Source: Trametes villosa
Taxonomy: Eukaryota > Basidiomycota > Agaricomycetes > Polyporales > Polyporaceae
Direction: 5' to 3'
Assembly: GCA_002964805.2 (NCBI GenBank)
Contig: PUDQ02000001.1
Coordinates: 9,685,169 to 9,749,168 of the forward strand
DNA length: 64,000 nucleotides
Shown in pieces: positions 25,635-36,878 of this stretch (within the stretch, counting starts at the first letter, position 1; the number at the start of each line of letters is the position of its first letter). The position numbers and the translations under genes were made by a program. The notes under the pieces were generated by a model that made no database searches, was not told the DNA's origin, and worked only from the letters and a program-made list of their open reading frames with translations.

Positions 25635-28600
25635 ATGGCGAGCGTGGCGTTGGAGAGCGAGAGCATATCAACTCCCTCACCCCGTCCACCATGGCCCCGC
25701 CCCGCCCCCCGCCCCCCCTTCCCCTCCCTCTCCCGACAGCCGTCCCCCTCACCGTCGCCCACGGCGCGCTCGCCTTTCCCGCCGTCCCCCGCCCTCCTCC
25801 CACCGCATACACCCACCCCGCAACCCATGTCTGCGTCCCCGCAGCCCCCGCCCCCCGCGGCCCCCGCGCACAGAGACGAGCCCGTCGCGCAGGCTAACGG
25901 CTCGCCTCCCGCGTCGTCGAGCTCCCCCGCGCAGCTCGCCGCGCTCCTCACGAAGAGCCTCCAAGAGGCAGAGGCCCTCAAGGCCGAACTCGCAGAGACC
26001 AAGCGACGCGCCGACCGGTTTGAACGCCTCGCCGCCTCCCTCCAGGCCGCCGCCTCCTCCGCAACACCACCCAATGGCTCGCCCTCCAGCTCGCCCCAGG
26101 GCGCGTCGGCCAAGCCCGTCATCTCCGAGGCCGCGCGCAAGGCCATCATCGACTCCGAGAGCCGCGCAGACCGCGCAGAACAGGCCCGCGACGAGGCCGA
26201 AGCGCGTCTCCGCATGCTCCAGGAGTCCTGGCAGGAGCTCGACCGCTTCTTCGTCCAGGTCGAGATGCGCAACGCGGAGACCCGCTCCAGATTCTCGCGC
26301 ATCGTCTCCGAAGGCGGCGGCACCCTCGTCCCCGTCACCGCCCTCCCCGCCCAGGGCGCCGTCTACCTGCCCACCGCGCTGCAGCAGCACGACGTCCAGC
26401 TCCCGCCGCTCCCCTTCTCCCGCCCTCACTCCGTTCGCACCCGCGTCGCAGGGCCCTCCCAGCCATTTCCGTCCGTAGCCCTCCCCCCTCCTCCGAGTGC
26501 TAGCTCAAGTCGCGTCCGTCCACGCGCAGGTAGCATGGACGCCGCATACAACGGCGTTCTGTCCGGGCCAGGTGCCCCGCCACCCGCCAAACGCCCTCGC
26601 CCCGACCGTGATTCCGACCGTGGCCGTGAACGCCACTACAGCTTATCGGTGAGTACTGCTTTCTAACATCGCAGTCGCGCGCCGCTCTCTATCGCCACCG
26701 CTGTAAATCACAGCGTTTTGCGCTGCGGCCTCATACGGCTAATTTGGGCTCAACAGAGCCTCACAGCGCCGCTTCGCCGCGACTTAGTCGCGCATGCAGA
26801 TGCCCACGTATCTTCGCCGTTCATCGGCAGTGTATCAGCAGCACTCCGCTAACGAGCCGTTGCGGCGGCCGTTCAGTTCACAACGCGTAGAGTCTATGTA
26901 TGCGCTCTGGCGCTGAGCGCGGCTTCCTTGCATCCGATTGGGTCGTGCATTATGTACTAATTACCTTCTGCTAGCCGTCGAATTCTCCTCATCCCGCGTA
27001 CCTTACAACTAACGGACACTCCGTCGACCACTCGCCACCCCTCAGCGTCCACCACGCCAACACCCTCCCCGCCCTTCACCCGCACTATCAGTCGTATCAC
27101 CCCTCCAGCCGCCGTTCAGATCGCGATGACCCTGCCGCAGCGCGGTATGCCCCCGGCGGGTACGTGCCACACCACCGACACCGCCGCGGCCGCTCGACGT
27201 CGCGAGATCGCGATCGCTCCTCGCACAGCCGCTCGCACTCCCGGGCAAGCTCCCAGAGCCTCGAGGACATGCTCATCGAGGCGACCACCACGCCTGCGGA
27301 GGAGCGGCCGGGCCCCGACGGCCATGTGCACGCGCGCGCGCTGCACCCGGCTGCGCATCTGCACCCGTCCTCGCGCCACCGCTCGCCATCGCCCGGGCGC
27401 GAGTACCACCTCACCGTCCCCTCGCAGCATGGGCGGCCACGCGGCCACTCGTCCGTGCAGCTGCACCCGAGCGCGCATGCCGGGCCTGGCGCTTCCCCGC
27501 CTGGACCCTTGTCTGTCCCTGGCCAGGTCCAGACGTACCAGACGCACATCTTCGCGCCGCCCGTCACTGGTGCGCCCGTGAAGAAGAGCAAGCTGGGCGC
27601 TGGCGGCTCGACGCTGAGCGCAAACGGCAGCGTCTTGACCCTGGGTGAGTAATTTGGCGCTTCGTCACTTCGTTTGGTTCTGACAGTGTCCTAGGTCCAA
27701 CGGGTAGCGTCATCTCTGGACCGACGTCGCTCGGCGGCGGCGGGTTCCCGGCGCAGAACGCCCAGGGCCAGCGCATCTGCCGCCAGTGCGGCCTGCCCGG
27801 CCGCTACAAGGACGGGAAATGCGTCGAGAAGTGGGGCCCGGGGCCCGAGGGCCCGGGCACGGTGTGCGACCGGTACGTGCGCGCAATCGAACCGCTACGT
27901 CGCGCCCGCTGACCGTCGGCGGGTTTCCATGGCGTGTTTTGCACAGGTGCCGCAAGAAAATGAAGCGCGTCGAGCGGCGCGGGACGCTCGACGGCCACAG
28001 CATGGCCGCGCAGATGCACCACGCGCCCGCTGCGATCCACCCGAGCGGCGCGCCGCAGGCCGCCCCGGGCGCGGGCGCGGGTGCGAACGGGCGCGCGATC
28101 CACCGCAGCGACACGATGCACGTCCACCCGTCGCAGGCGCCCCCGCAGCGCTCCCTCGGACCCTCCGGCACCCACCTGCTCTCGTCCTCGAGCGGGTCGT
28201 CGCCGCACAGCTCGTATGTGCGGCACGATCGTGATAGGGAGAGGGAGTACGACCAGAGCCCGCCGCATACGCACTACTCGAGCGCGGGCCGCGCGGCGCA
28301 GCGCACACCGCCAACCCCACCCTACATCGCGACGCTCCCGAACTCGGGCGCGCACGACGAGGAGGGCGCGGGGTACGGGGGCTCGCCGCGCCGTGACCGG
28401 CCGGTGCACAAGGCCGTGAACGGGCACCGGAGCGCGGAGGGGAGTGGGAGCGCGAGCAGCCGGTCTGCGAGTCGCTCGCCGCGCGCGGCGGGGTCGGCGG
28501 GCTCGGGCTCGGGCTCAAGGTCGGGCGCGTCGCCGAGGGGGTCGGACGGGAAGGGCAAGTCGTCGGAGTTGATGGACGTCGACGCGGATGGGGAGGAGGT

Positions 28601-28802
28601 CGATGCGGAGGCGGAGGCGGAGGACGCGGATGCGGACGCGGAGGTCGACGCTGAAGCGGACGCGGACGCTGAGGCGGATGGGGAGGCGGAGGCGGATGGG
28701 GAGGGGGACGCAGATGCGGAGGCGGAGCTGCTCGAGGCGGTGGACGCGGCTGAGGCGAACAACGCGACGGACGAGGAGTGGCTGAAGAAGGAGGACGCGT
28801 GA
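25635..28802 (+). CDS. GATA-like zinc-finger protein with acidic tail
   Basis: Exons 25635-26648, 26975-27644, 27695-27872 and 27947-28802 join in frame to 905 residues. The first intron is 326 bp, long for this genome. The N-terminus is Pro/Ser-rich, then a coiled-coil segment at ~110-230 (LTKSLQEAEALKAELAETKR). A basic Arg/Ser stretch (SRDRDRSSHSRSHSR) follows, and then a C-x2-C-x25-C-x2-C motif: ICRQCGLPGRYKDGKC with CDRCRKKMKRVERR, Cys590, 593, 619 and 622. The loop is longer than in classic GATA fingers (17-20), so 'GATA-like' is descriptive. The last ~80 residues are an acidic Asp/Glu/Ala repeat, a possible activation domain. A DNA-binding transcription regulator is likely but targets are unknown. 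MSASPQ at 25827 is an alternative start. Confidence 0.75.
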
Positions 28803-30882
28803 GCGTCCCCGCCGCGAGGATGATTGGAGTGACGAAATGTACGACTGCACGACCTGCACGATGGACCCCCCGCCTCGCCCGCCCGCTATACCGCGTACCA
28901 CACGCCATACACCCCCGACCCCCGCTCGTCCCATCACCCCGGAAGATCTCGACGGCTGACCCGTATTATAGTATTCGCTCGCTCTGTACCGCTACGTTCT
29001 GTTCGTGCTCTCGCTCCCCCTCGCCTCGCCTATGGACGGTTCCGGTTCGCTGCTCGCTCTGTACTCGCTCGCACTGTTTTGTGTATCGTGTTTGTCTGGC
29101 ATTTGTGTGTACTTGTACGAGGTTTGAGAGCATTGGATGTAGTAGAGGATTCGGGATTGGATGCATTTGCATTGATTGGTTTTCGGTGTTCATGCTGGTG
29201 TGTGTGCAGATTGGTCGGTGTGAGGATGGAATCTGGCGGAGGGTGTGTATTCGTGTCGCGGCGTGCTACGCTCGTGAAGTACTCAACTTGGGTAAGTAGG
29301 TGGAGAACTTCGAGTGGGAGGAGGAGTATAGTGGCTCCCGGTGGTGTACGTGCACCGCGAAAAAGGAGGGACTGTCGGAGGAACAGCCGGTCGTTGTAAG
29401 TACGAGGACATCGTGCAAACAGTTGTTGTTGTCTCCCACTCGATTGTGACATATTCGTCTCGTTTTGAAGCAGTCATGTTACCATTTCGCGCCACGCCAT
29501 GTTGTCTGCACAGTGTGATACTGGGCGGGGCACCGCAGGCTTCGTTGGAATGACGCACGAAGTGAACTGGCCCTGTACAGAGTCGAACGGAGTACGTTGA
29601 TCACGGCGCAAGAACACGGTCCGTGAGTCTCCCTACGGTGGCCGTTTGGACGCCTACCGGCGTGAGGAGTCGGGAATCGGAGTGTAACGAGGGTCGCTGA
29701 GGTACGAGCAGCGACTACGCTGGATATTCTCGCGGGTGGTAATGCCGGTCAAACTGTAGTGTGTGCGGGTAGCAGCTCTCGTGGGCGTGGAGGTTGCTGA
29801 AAACGGCAGTACGTGGCAAGATTAGACACCAGCCTAGAAAGATACGAACGCTTCCAAGCATCACGGTGTACATGGGTGTATACTCCGTGTCAAACTGCGG
29901 AGCGTCGGGCCCGTCGGGCTGGGGCGAAAGGCTATATAAGCTTCGTCTTCTCGGTAACCAGGATCCTGAGCTGTAGCTTATTCGTGGTGAGATCTCTTCG
30001 GGTTGCGGTCGACGTACGGGGGTCCGTGTCCCAGGCTATCGGCCTGAAGCCCCTAGGAAACCCGCGTACGGTACATGGTCACGGTAAACTCTGTGGGTGA
30101 GAGTAGCGGCGAGATGCCTATGCATTTCAAGGTTAGCTCAAGTAATTCAGCGGTGTAGTTATGTATGTCGATTGAAGAGGACTGCGTAGGTACCCGCCGG
30201 CCTGGTCCTCATGCTGGTCGCGCAATCAGTCGCGCTTAACGCTCATGAATGTCGATATGTAGTACGACGCCTGGGTTAGCTGCACGCACAGATGAACGGC
30301 TGGTCGTTGTGCTGTGTAGCTGTAGCTGTATATCCTGCCCCATGTTTGTGTGATTTGGACCTACAGGGCGTCCATAAGCCGCCACAAGTGGCGAGATCCG
30401 GGAGGGGCGGGACTCGAGGCAGGTTACCCCGCACTACGTCATTCCATTTCTCCGAACAACCTGCTTAGCCGACGCATTGCATACGAGACGACGAGGACTG
30501 GCCAGATAGGTGCAGGTTGTAATGAGTGAGACAAGAGAGGGTTACATAGATAGCGGTGGCGGGATCAGAGAGGAAGGGATGGAATGGGCGAAGTCGGACG
30601 GGGAGGGCGAGGATAAGCCGTCCATTCCAAATCGGGCGAATGGGGGCGGGTGGCTGATGACTCGCTCGCTCGCCTTCTCCTCCTCCTCAGTCGTTCTCCT
30701 CCCACCGAACGACCACCACGCCACACACCCCAAACCCGCCAGCCTGACTCATCCCACCCAGGCCTTGCATTAGCTTGCACGGCCTGCTCTTCGCCTTCGC
30801 CTTCGCCTTCGCCTTCGCCCTCGCCTCGCTTACTTTGTACTCGGACTCACCCTCGACTGGTATCGATACGCACTCTTGTTTA
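28803..30882. other. 2.1-kb intergenic region with an orphan TATA box
   Basis: No coding pattern was found. The first ~600 bp is probably the 3' untranslated region of the zinc-finger gene (T/G-rich). A canonical-looking GCTATATAAG at 29931-29940 has no protein gene after it within ~900 bp, so a non-coding transcript could start here. Nothing else was recognised. Confidence 0.45.
30790..30824 (+). repeat. TTCGCC hexanucleotide microsatellite
   Basis: About five copies of TTCGCC/CTCGCC in tandem, ending ~58 bp before the BCAS3 gene start, in what should be its 5' leader. An unstable repeat of this kind can vary in length between strains. Confidence 0.8.
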
Positions 30883-33800
30883 ATGCCCCCACGCACCAAG
30901 CGCAATGCCCCCTCTCGCCGCCAGCAACGCCCCGCTCAGCCTGAACCCGAAGCTCCCCAGCCGCAGCACGCTGATCTGCTGTCCTTTGACGAAGACCCCG
31001 CCCCGCGCCCGCCCTCCGTCTTCGAGCTAGAGCCGCCGCCCTCCGACCCCGAGGTCGGCCGCCAGTCCACTGTCATTCGCGACGAGCGCGACCTCGCGGA
31101 GCCTGTCGACTACGCGCAGGATGCGTATGGCCCTGCGACGAGCGGGTCGGATATTGACGACGGGCCTATCTCTATCTCGACTTCCCCGCCGGATCCCTCC
31201 CCGCTGCGGCGGTACTCTATTGCTCACGATGCTGCGCCCTCTCCTGCTTCGACGCGCTCTGCTCTCGGGAAGCTGGCTATTGCGGAGGATACGACTTCGG
31301 ACGACTCTTCGCTCAGTCGGAGTATTGGACATACGAGATCTCCCGTCCTTGCTCGGTACGTCTTATCTCTCCTACTCCCATCATTCCACTGTGCCTTCCC
31401 TCCTTCTTCCATGCGTCCTATGCTGTGGATCTCGGAAACCCCCGGAGGCTTGCTGCATGCCTTCTTGCATCGCTGTCGCTGCTCTATCTTTGAGCGAGAG
31501 AAAGGATATCCGAATGTTCTGAGGTGCTACGCATTTACAGGCATTCTCATAACATTTCGCGAAGCCCAATCCTTTGCCTTCGTTGAACTACGCGACGAAG
31601 GATATGCGAGGAGAATTCGCCCAATATGTACTCATTTGAGGCCTGTTGGGGCTTCGCGAAATGTTGTTAGAATGGCCTCAACAGCGTGGCATACTCAGTT
31701 GACTCTGCAACATTTCCGTGCTCTCGGGATGGGGGGCATCTGCGATGTCTCAAGGGCTGGGCCAACACGTTTGCTAGGCCTCTCTGTGACGGCTACCGAC
31801 CCTTGGATAGGGACGCGGGTGTTCTGCAGCGTGAACAGTGCATACTGAGAGAACATCCAGCTCCTCGGCAACTTTGGTTCGGTCGAGGGCTATGGCCTCC
31901 GTTGCTTGCTTGCCCATGCATTACGCCCTCCCTATCCACTCCCTGCCGTACGCCTCGGTCGGGTCTTCTGGTGGACGCTTGGCATTCGCAGCGAAGCGTC
32001 CCACGTGCGATGACCGTTCGTCGGCTTGTGTAGCAGTACCGCACGTGCAACACGCATAGAATAGGTAGGTCACCGTTCGTGCGAGCTGACGCCCACAATG
32101 GCGGTGATTATCTTCTGTGATCGTACTGCGTCCACCCAGGCCACTGCGAGCGTCGGAGGGCCGCAAGTATGAGATGTGCACGTCTGGGGCATGTTCGCTG
32201 CGCTGCCAGAGCTAGTTCAAAGTGGCGCCCCCGGTGCCCCTAATCCGCAGTTACGCCCCATGCCTCCCCACTCCGCTCACTCTTTGCTCGCCGTCTATCT
32301 TGTACCCCGCTCATCAGACTCCGACAGCAGCCCCCGCGGCGCCCAGCATCCCTCCGACAGGGAGCCGACGGCGCTCGAGAGCTTCTCGCGCACGTTGCGG
32401 ACCTACGTGCCCTCCTCGATCCCGATACCCTCCGCCGCGCCATCCCCGCCCCGCGTCTCGCGCCCGGTCTCTTTCGGCAGTTTCCTCACGCCCGCGACGT
32501 CGACCGCCCCGCCCCCGGACGCATGGACTCGACGCGGGAGTGAGTCATCCTCTGCTGCCGAGCCATATCCACGGCGCCGGGTGGGCGACCGGGAGAGGGA
32601 TATGCCCGTGTTCAGCCTGGACGACGACATTCCCGAGGACGGCGCACTCGAGGATGAACGCCGGGTGACGCGCTATCCCGGCGTTGGAGACACGGAGGAC
32701 GTCCTCTGGGCGGGCTGGGACACGCTCGCGGACGGCGAGCGCGCGAAGCCGAGGTACGTAGCAACTCGTGTGGGGCCTATGTATAAGTGCTCACGCCACG
32801 CGCAGGTCGATTCTCATGCTAGGATACCCGACGGGGCTGCAGCTGTGGGATTGCGCGAACCTGGGCTCGGTTGCGGAGCTCCTGAACTTGACCGGGCCAC
32901 AGTGGGGCGCGGTCGAGTTTGCGGGCGTCCTGCCGGACCCGCCGCGTGCTGCTACGGATGAGTTCCGGGCGAAGAGGCCCCTCATTGCATTTTCGTACGT
33001 CTCTCGATTACTGACTGGTGCGTGCCGTGGCCTGACATATGAGTAGATCTCGGACTGGACAAGGCACGGACTTTCTTGTATATTCGTTACGCTCGCACGA
33101 GGTTGTGAAGAGACTACCCCTAATCGGTTTCACGTCGTTTGCTGCATCTAGCCAGTTTATTATTCTCGTAAGTCCCCGCCAGCCTATCCGCGCGGACCCG
33201 TATTAACGAACGCGTACACAGAGTACATCAAACCCACCCACAATTCACGTCCTCTCGGCATGTACACTCGCGACCCTGTACACTATCCCGTCCGCATCGC
33301 TCGTCGCGTTCGCATACCCCGCCGCATCTTCACCAACGACAGCAAAGCCCGCCGATGTACTATCTAACCTAGACATAGAGACACCCCACGCCACTCATGC
33401 GTCCGCACGCCCGATATACGCACTATCTAATCGCCTCCTCGCATACGCTGCACCCCTCTCCCGGCCGCCCAGCGCCCCGCCCGCTCCTACAACCGCCGCC
33501 GCCCGTGGAAACGCTCATACAAGTGCACCTGCGCCTGCGCCGCCCGCTGGCCAGACGAAGCTCGTGCCCGGACTGGGCATGACGCAGGCGGAGCTCGGCA
33601 GCGCCGCGGCGAAGTTCGGCGGGAGCATGTTGAGCGGGATGCGCACCCTGGGCGGGATGGCGATCTCGGCCGCACGGGCGGGTGTCGCTGCTGCCGCAGA
33701 GTCCGCCGCGAACAACTCTGGGGCGGCCACTGCGGGAAGGGAGGGAGGAGGAGGGTTTGGGAGTATGTTCTTCTCGAAGAGTGCTCCGGCCGCGACGGGC

Positions 33801-36126
33801 TCTCCTCATCAGTACCAGACTGCCCAGGATCGGAGGAGGCGGAGTCTGCGGATGTCCCCACCCGCGGATCGTGCGTTCGATTCCCAGGCGACCTCCGTAG
33901 CTGGATCGCTCCCGCCCACAACCTCTGCCGCCGCTGCTGCCCTGCCTCCGCCGGCCGGATGCAACGTCGTTGTGGTGGACCTGCTTCCCCTCCTAGGTTC
34001 GGCGCCCGCGGACCCGGAGATTGTGGCGAAGTTTGCGTTCGCGAAGCCAGGTGCGCTGAGCGGCCTGCGGTTCTCGGCGGACGGGACGAGCCTCGCAGTG
34101 TGCGCGAAGGACGGCCACGCCGTGCGCGTCCTGCAGCTGCATCCCGCCCCGCGCGTGGCACGCGCACTCGCGCACAACCCCCCTTCCAACGCATCCTCAA
34201 GCTCAAGCGCGACGGAGGCAGACTCGCCCGCGCATCTGGAGGCGTCCGCGGCGCACACGTACACGCTCCGCCGCGGGCGCACGGGGGCGGTCGTGGAGGG
34301 CATGGCGTGGGCGCACGATAAGCTGTGGTTCGCGATGGGCACGAGGAAGCGGACGGTGCATGTCTTTGCGGTGCACCCTGGAGGAGGGCGGCCGAATGGG
34401 AGCAGTCATCTGGCTGGGAGGGTTGTTAATGGGCAGGAGCTGGTACGTCTTTTCTCTGTATCTCGATTCTGTGGTGAGGCTGATGGACGTGTTTTGTAGG
34501 TATCGACGAGCACGGAGCTTGGCCCGCTCGTACGCGTACGGCTCCGCGCGGTGCCGGGCGACGCAGCGTGCGCGCCCGCCGCGTTCACGTTCGTGCGCCC
34601 GGCAGAGACCGCGCTGCCCGCATCGCTCCTCCCGCCCGCGGCCGTGCACTTCTCCACGTCCTCGTCCCCATCCAGTGTGCAGTCCAGCTCGCCCGTGAAG
34701 CCGGTCTCGCCCGCGCAGCGCCCGCAGCGCCCGACGAACTACCGCGACCTGCTCGTGTTCGACCCCGCGGACGGCACGCTCACGCTCCGGCGGATCGCCG
34801 TCGAGCGGCCGTCGGCGGAGCAGAGCCAGGTCGGCGTGAACATCCCTGGGGCGGGCGCGATGAGCATCTCGCTGCCGGGCGTGAGCACGCTGAGTAGGAG
34901 CATGGGCGCGTCGCCGCCAAGGATGCCGTCCGGCTTGACGAGGATGATGGAGCGCTCGAAGGAGGTCGTGGGGAGGGAGAGCGTGGTGGGGACGTGGAGC
35001 CTTGCGAGGGGGAGGGAGTGGCCGGAGGTGAGGCAGGCGTTGAAGCCGGCAAGGGCGGGCGGGGAGAGGGCGGGACGCGTTGCGCGGTCAGAGTGCGTAC
35101 TCCATTCCTTGACTTGCGGATATAGTTGTACTGACGTTACACGACAGCTGGCTTGCACGTGCAGAGCTCTCGACATTCTCCGCATCTCCGCGCATCCTCC
35201 CGCGCGTGGTATACCTCTCGCACCAGTTCGCGTTCCACCTCCTCGGCGAGGACTACCACGCGCTGGTACGCAGCGGCCGCCTCGACGTGCCCTCGCACAA
35301 GATCGAGGTGCGCCGCCCGGTCGAGGTGTCCGCGTTCGCGACCGGCGCGAGCGCGAGCGACGCGTTTTTGCATGGTTCGGACGACATGAGTTCGAGCAGT
35401 CTGGGCGGGGGCGATGGGGTCGGAGTGTCGTCGTCGTTCGACGCTCCACTCGCGTCGGCCCTCTCGGCGCCTCTGCATCCCCTGCATCCCTCACCACCAG
35501 TGCTGCCCATGCTCCCGAATGGCACGCCCGGCTCGGCTGCGAAGGCGTTCCGGCACGCGATCCCGATTCGGCACGTCGCAGCGGGGATTCAAGACGGGAT
35601 GTCGGAGGGATTGGGAAGATTGAGGAGGGAGTTGGGGAAGGCGCGCTCGCCGAGGCAGGGTGCGGCGGCGTCGATGCCGCAGTCTGTGCCTGGCGCGGTC
35701 GCGAGGGAGGAGTCGGTCCCGCTGGAGTTTGACGAGGAAGACGAGATCGACGACTTCGTGGGGCACGCGGCGGACGCGGACTTCGACGCGGACGTCATCT
35801 CGCGCTCGACGTCGATGGGCGTCGGCGTCGGCATCAGCATCGGGGCGCAGGGGATGGAGGCTGAGGCGGAGGTGGGGACGCTGGAGGAGGAGCGGGAGGC
35901 GAACATCGAGCCGCTCCCGGTCGAGCACGACGGCGAGCAGGCGTGGCAGGGCTGGAGCCCCGAGGACCAGGCGGCGGTCGCGGACGCGGAGCGGTTCGAC
36001 GACATCACCGTCGGCTTCCTGGACGAGGAGCAGGAGACGATGCGTGCGGCCGCGGCGGCTGCGGTCGCTGCGGGCGCGGAGGGTAAGGGCGGGCGGGGCA
36101 AGAAGCGGCGGACGCGGAGGAACTGA
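30883..36126 (+). CDS. BCAS3-domain WD40 protein
   Basis: Seven exons (30883-31355, 32328-32753, 32806-32994, 33047-33167, 33222-34442, 34500-35092, 35148-36126) join in frame to 1333 residues. The N-terminus is Pro/Ser-rich and disordered. The propeller opens with SILMLGYPTGLQLWDCANLG, a typical first blade in the BCAS3 family, and continues through FLVYSLRSHEVVKRL and LSGLRFSADGTSLAVC. The BCAS3 C-terminal domain appears as SDWLARAELSTF followed by VVYLSHQFAFHLLG. The end is acidic, then basic (KKRRTRRN). Animal BCAS3 binds phosphoinositides at phagophore sites with PHAF1; a fungal autophagy or trafficking role is inference. The first intron is 972 bp, far longer than the others, and contains a MITE-like element. 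Its acceptor at 32327 was chosen because it restores phase; a missed small exon is possible. Confidence 0.85.
31540..31677. repeat. MITE-like inverted repeat inside BCAS3 intron 1
   Basis: The left arm 31540-31567 (AACATTTCGCGAAGCCC core) recurs inverted at 31649-31677 (GGGCTTCGCGAAATGTT core), with two or three mismatches over ~28 bp. The 80-bp centre has its own imperfect hairpin (CCTTCGTTGA and CGACGAAGG). Total length ~138 bp, no coding capacity. The shape is that of a small MITE. It lies wholly inside the intron, so it would be spliced out. Confidence 0.75.
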
Positions 36127-36878
36127 GCGGCGGCGTCGTACGCTCCGTGGCCTTGGGCTCGCTGTCCTTCGTTGGTCACCGGGATCGCATGTTCGTTGCT
36201 TGGTCCGTGGACTGTGTTGAACCTGCGCCGCGTCGGTTTGTACGATTATAGTAGGAAGAAGTAGTACTGAATGTAACACTGTCATACCTAGGCACCGCCC
36301 GTGTGCCTCCGAGGAGCCTGTGGCCACGGTAAACCGGGATACTACGCTACCGGAGGTAAGCACAGCCCTTGCGTTCAACCGAGAGCGAGTTCGTTAAGTT
36401 ACAAGGTAATGCATCTCCTCGTGCTGTATCTTCGTATTCCCCGCAGAAGCCCCGAGACTGCACGATAGAGCCCTGGCCAGTGAATGAGGTGATAGACGCA
36501 TGGATAGTCCCCGAATGGCCGACCCCGGTCAGGCGGTCGCGTCTGAATGCCTGCTCTCGGTCGATGCGGAAGCACGACCTCTATTCTTGCTCTGGACACC
36601 CACGCGAGCGAGGGAGGCCACCGCGCGGACGCCTCCTGCGCCTCGCATCATTGATCCGGAGCGCCAGATAGGTACGTAAGCTCCTGCATTTTTGCGACGT
36701 TTCCCCCAGCTAGCGCAGATGGCGGCGATGATGAGCGCGCCGCAGTGGGTGCGTGACCGAGAGCGATGCGCCCGGCGTGCAATAAAGGGGCGGCGAAGGC
36801 GACTCGGCTGGCCGTTCCTCCTTTCGCCGGACGAACTTTCGCTGCGCGCGGTTAAATCTCGACTCAAAGCGCGCGGAC
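36127..36878. other. Intergenic region before aldose 1-epimerase
   Basis: About 750 bp holding the BCAS3 3' flank and the promoter of the next gene. An AATAAAGG at 36781-36788, ~100 bp before the start, is a weak TATA candidate. Nothing else was seen. Confidence 0.4.

Noticed and set aside
25070..26338. A 422-codon minus-strand frame antisense to the zinc-finger gene.
   Set aside because: It mirrors the real plus-strand coding exon; codon-position GC bias fits the plus-strand frame.
30000..30300. Possible rRNA-like or tRNA-like segment.
   Set aside because: No complete A/B box pair, cloverleaf or recognisable rRNA core could be found by eye.
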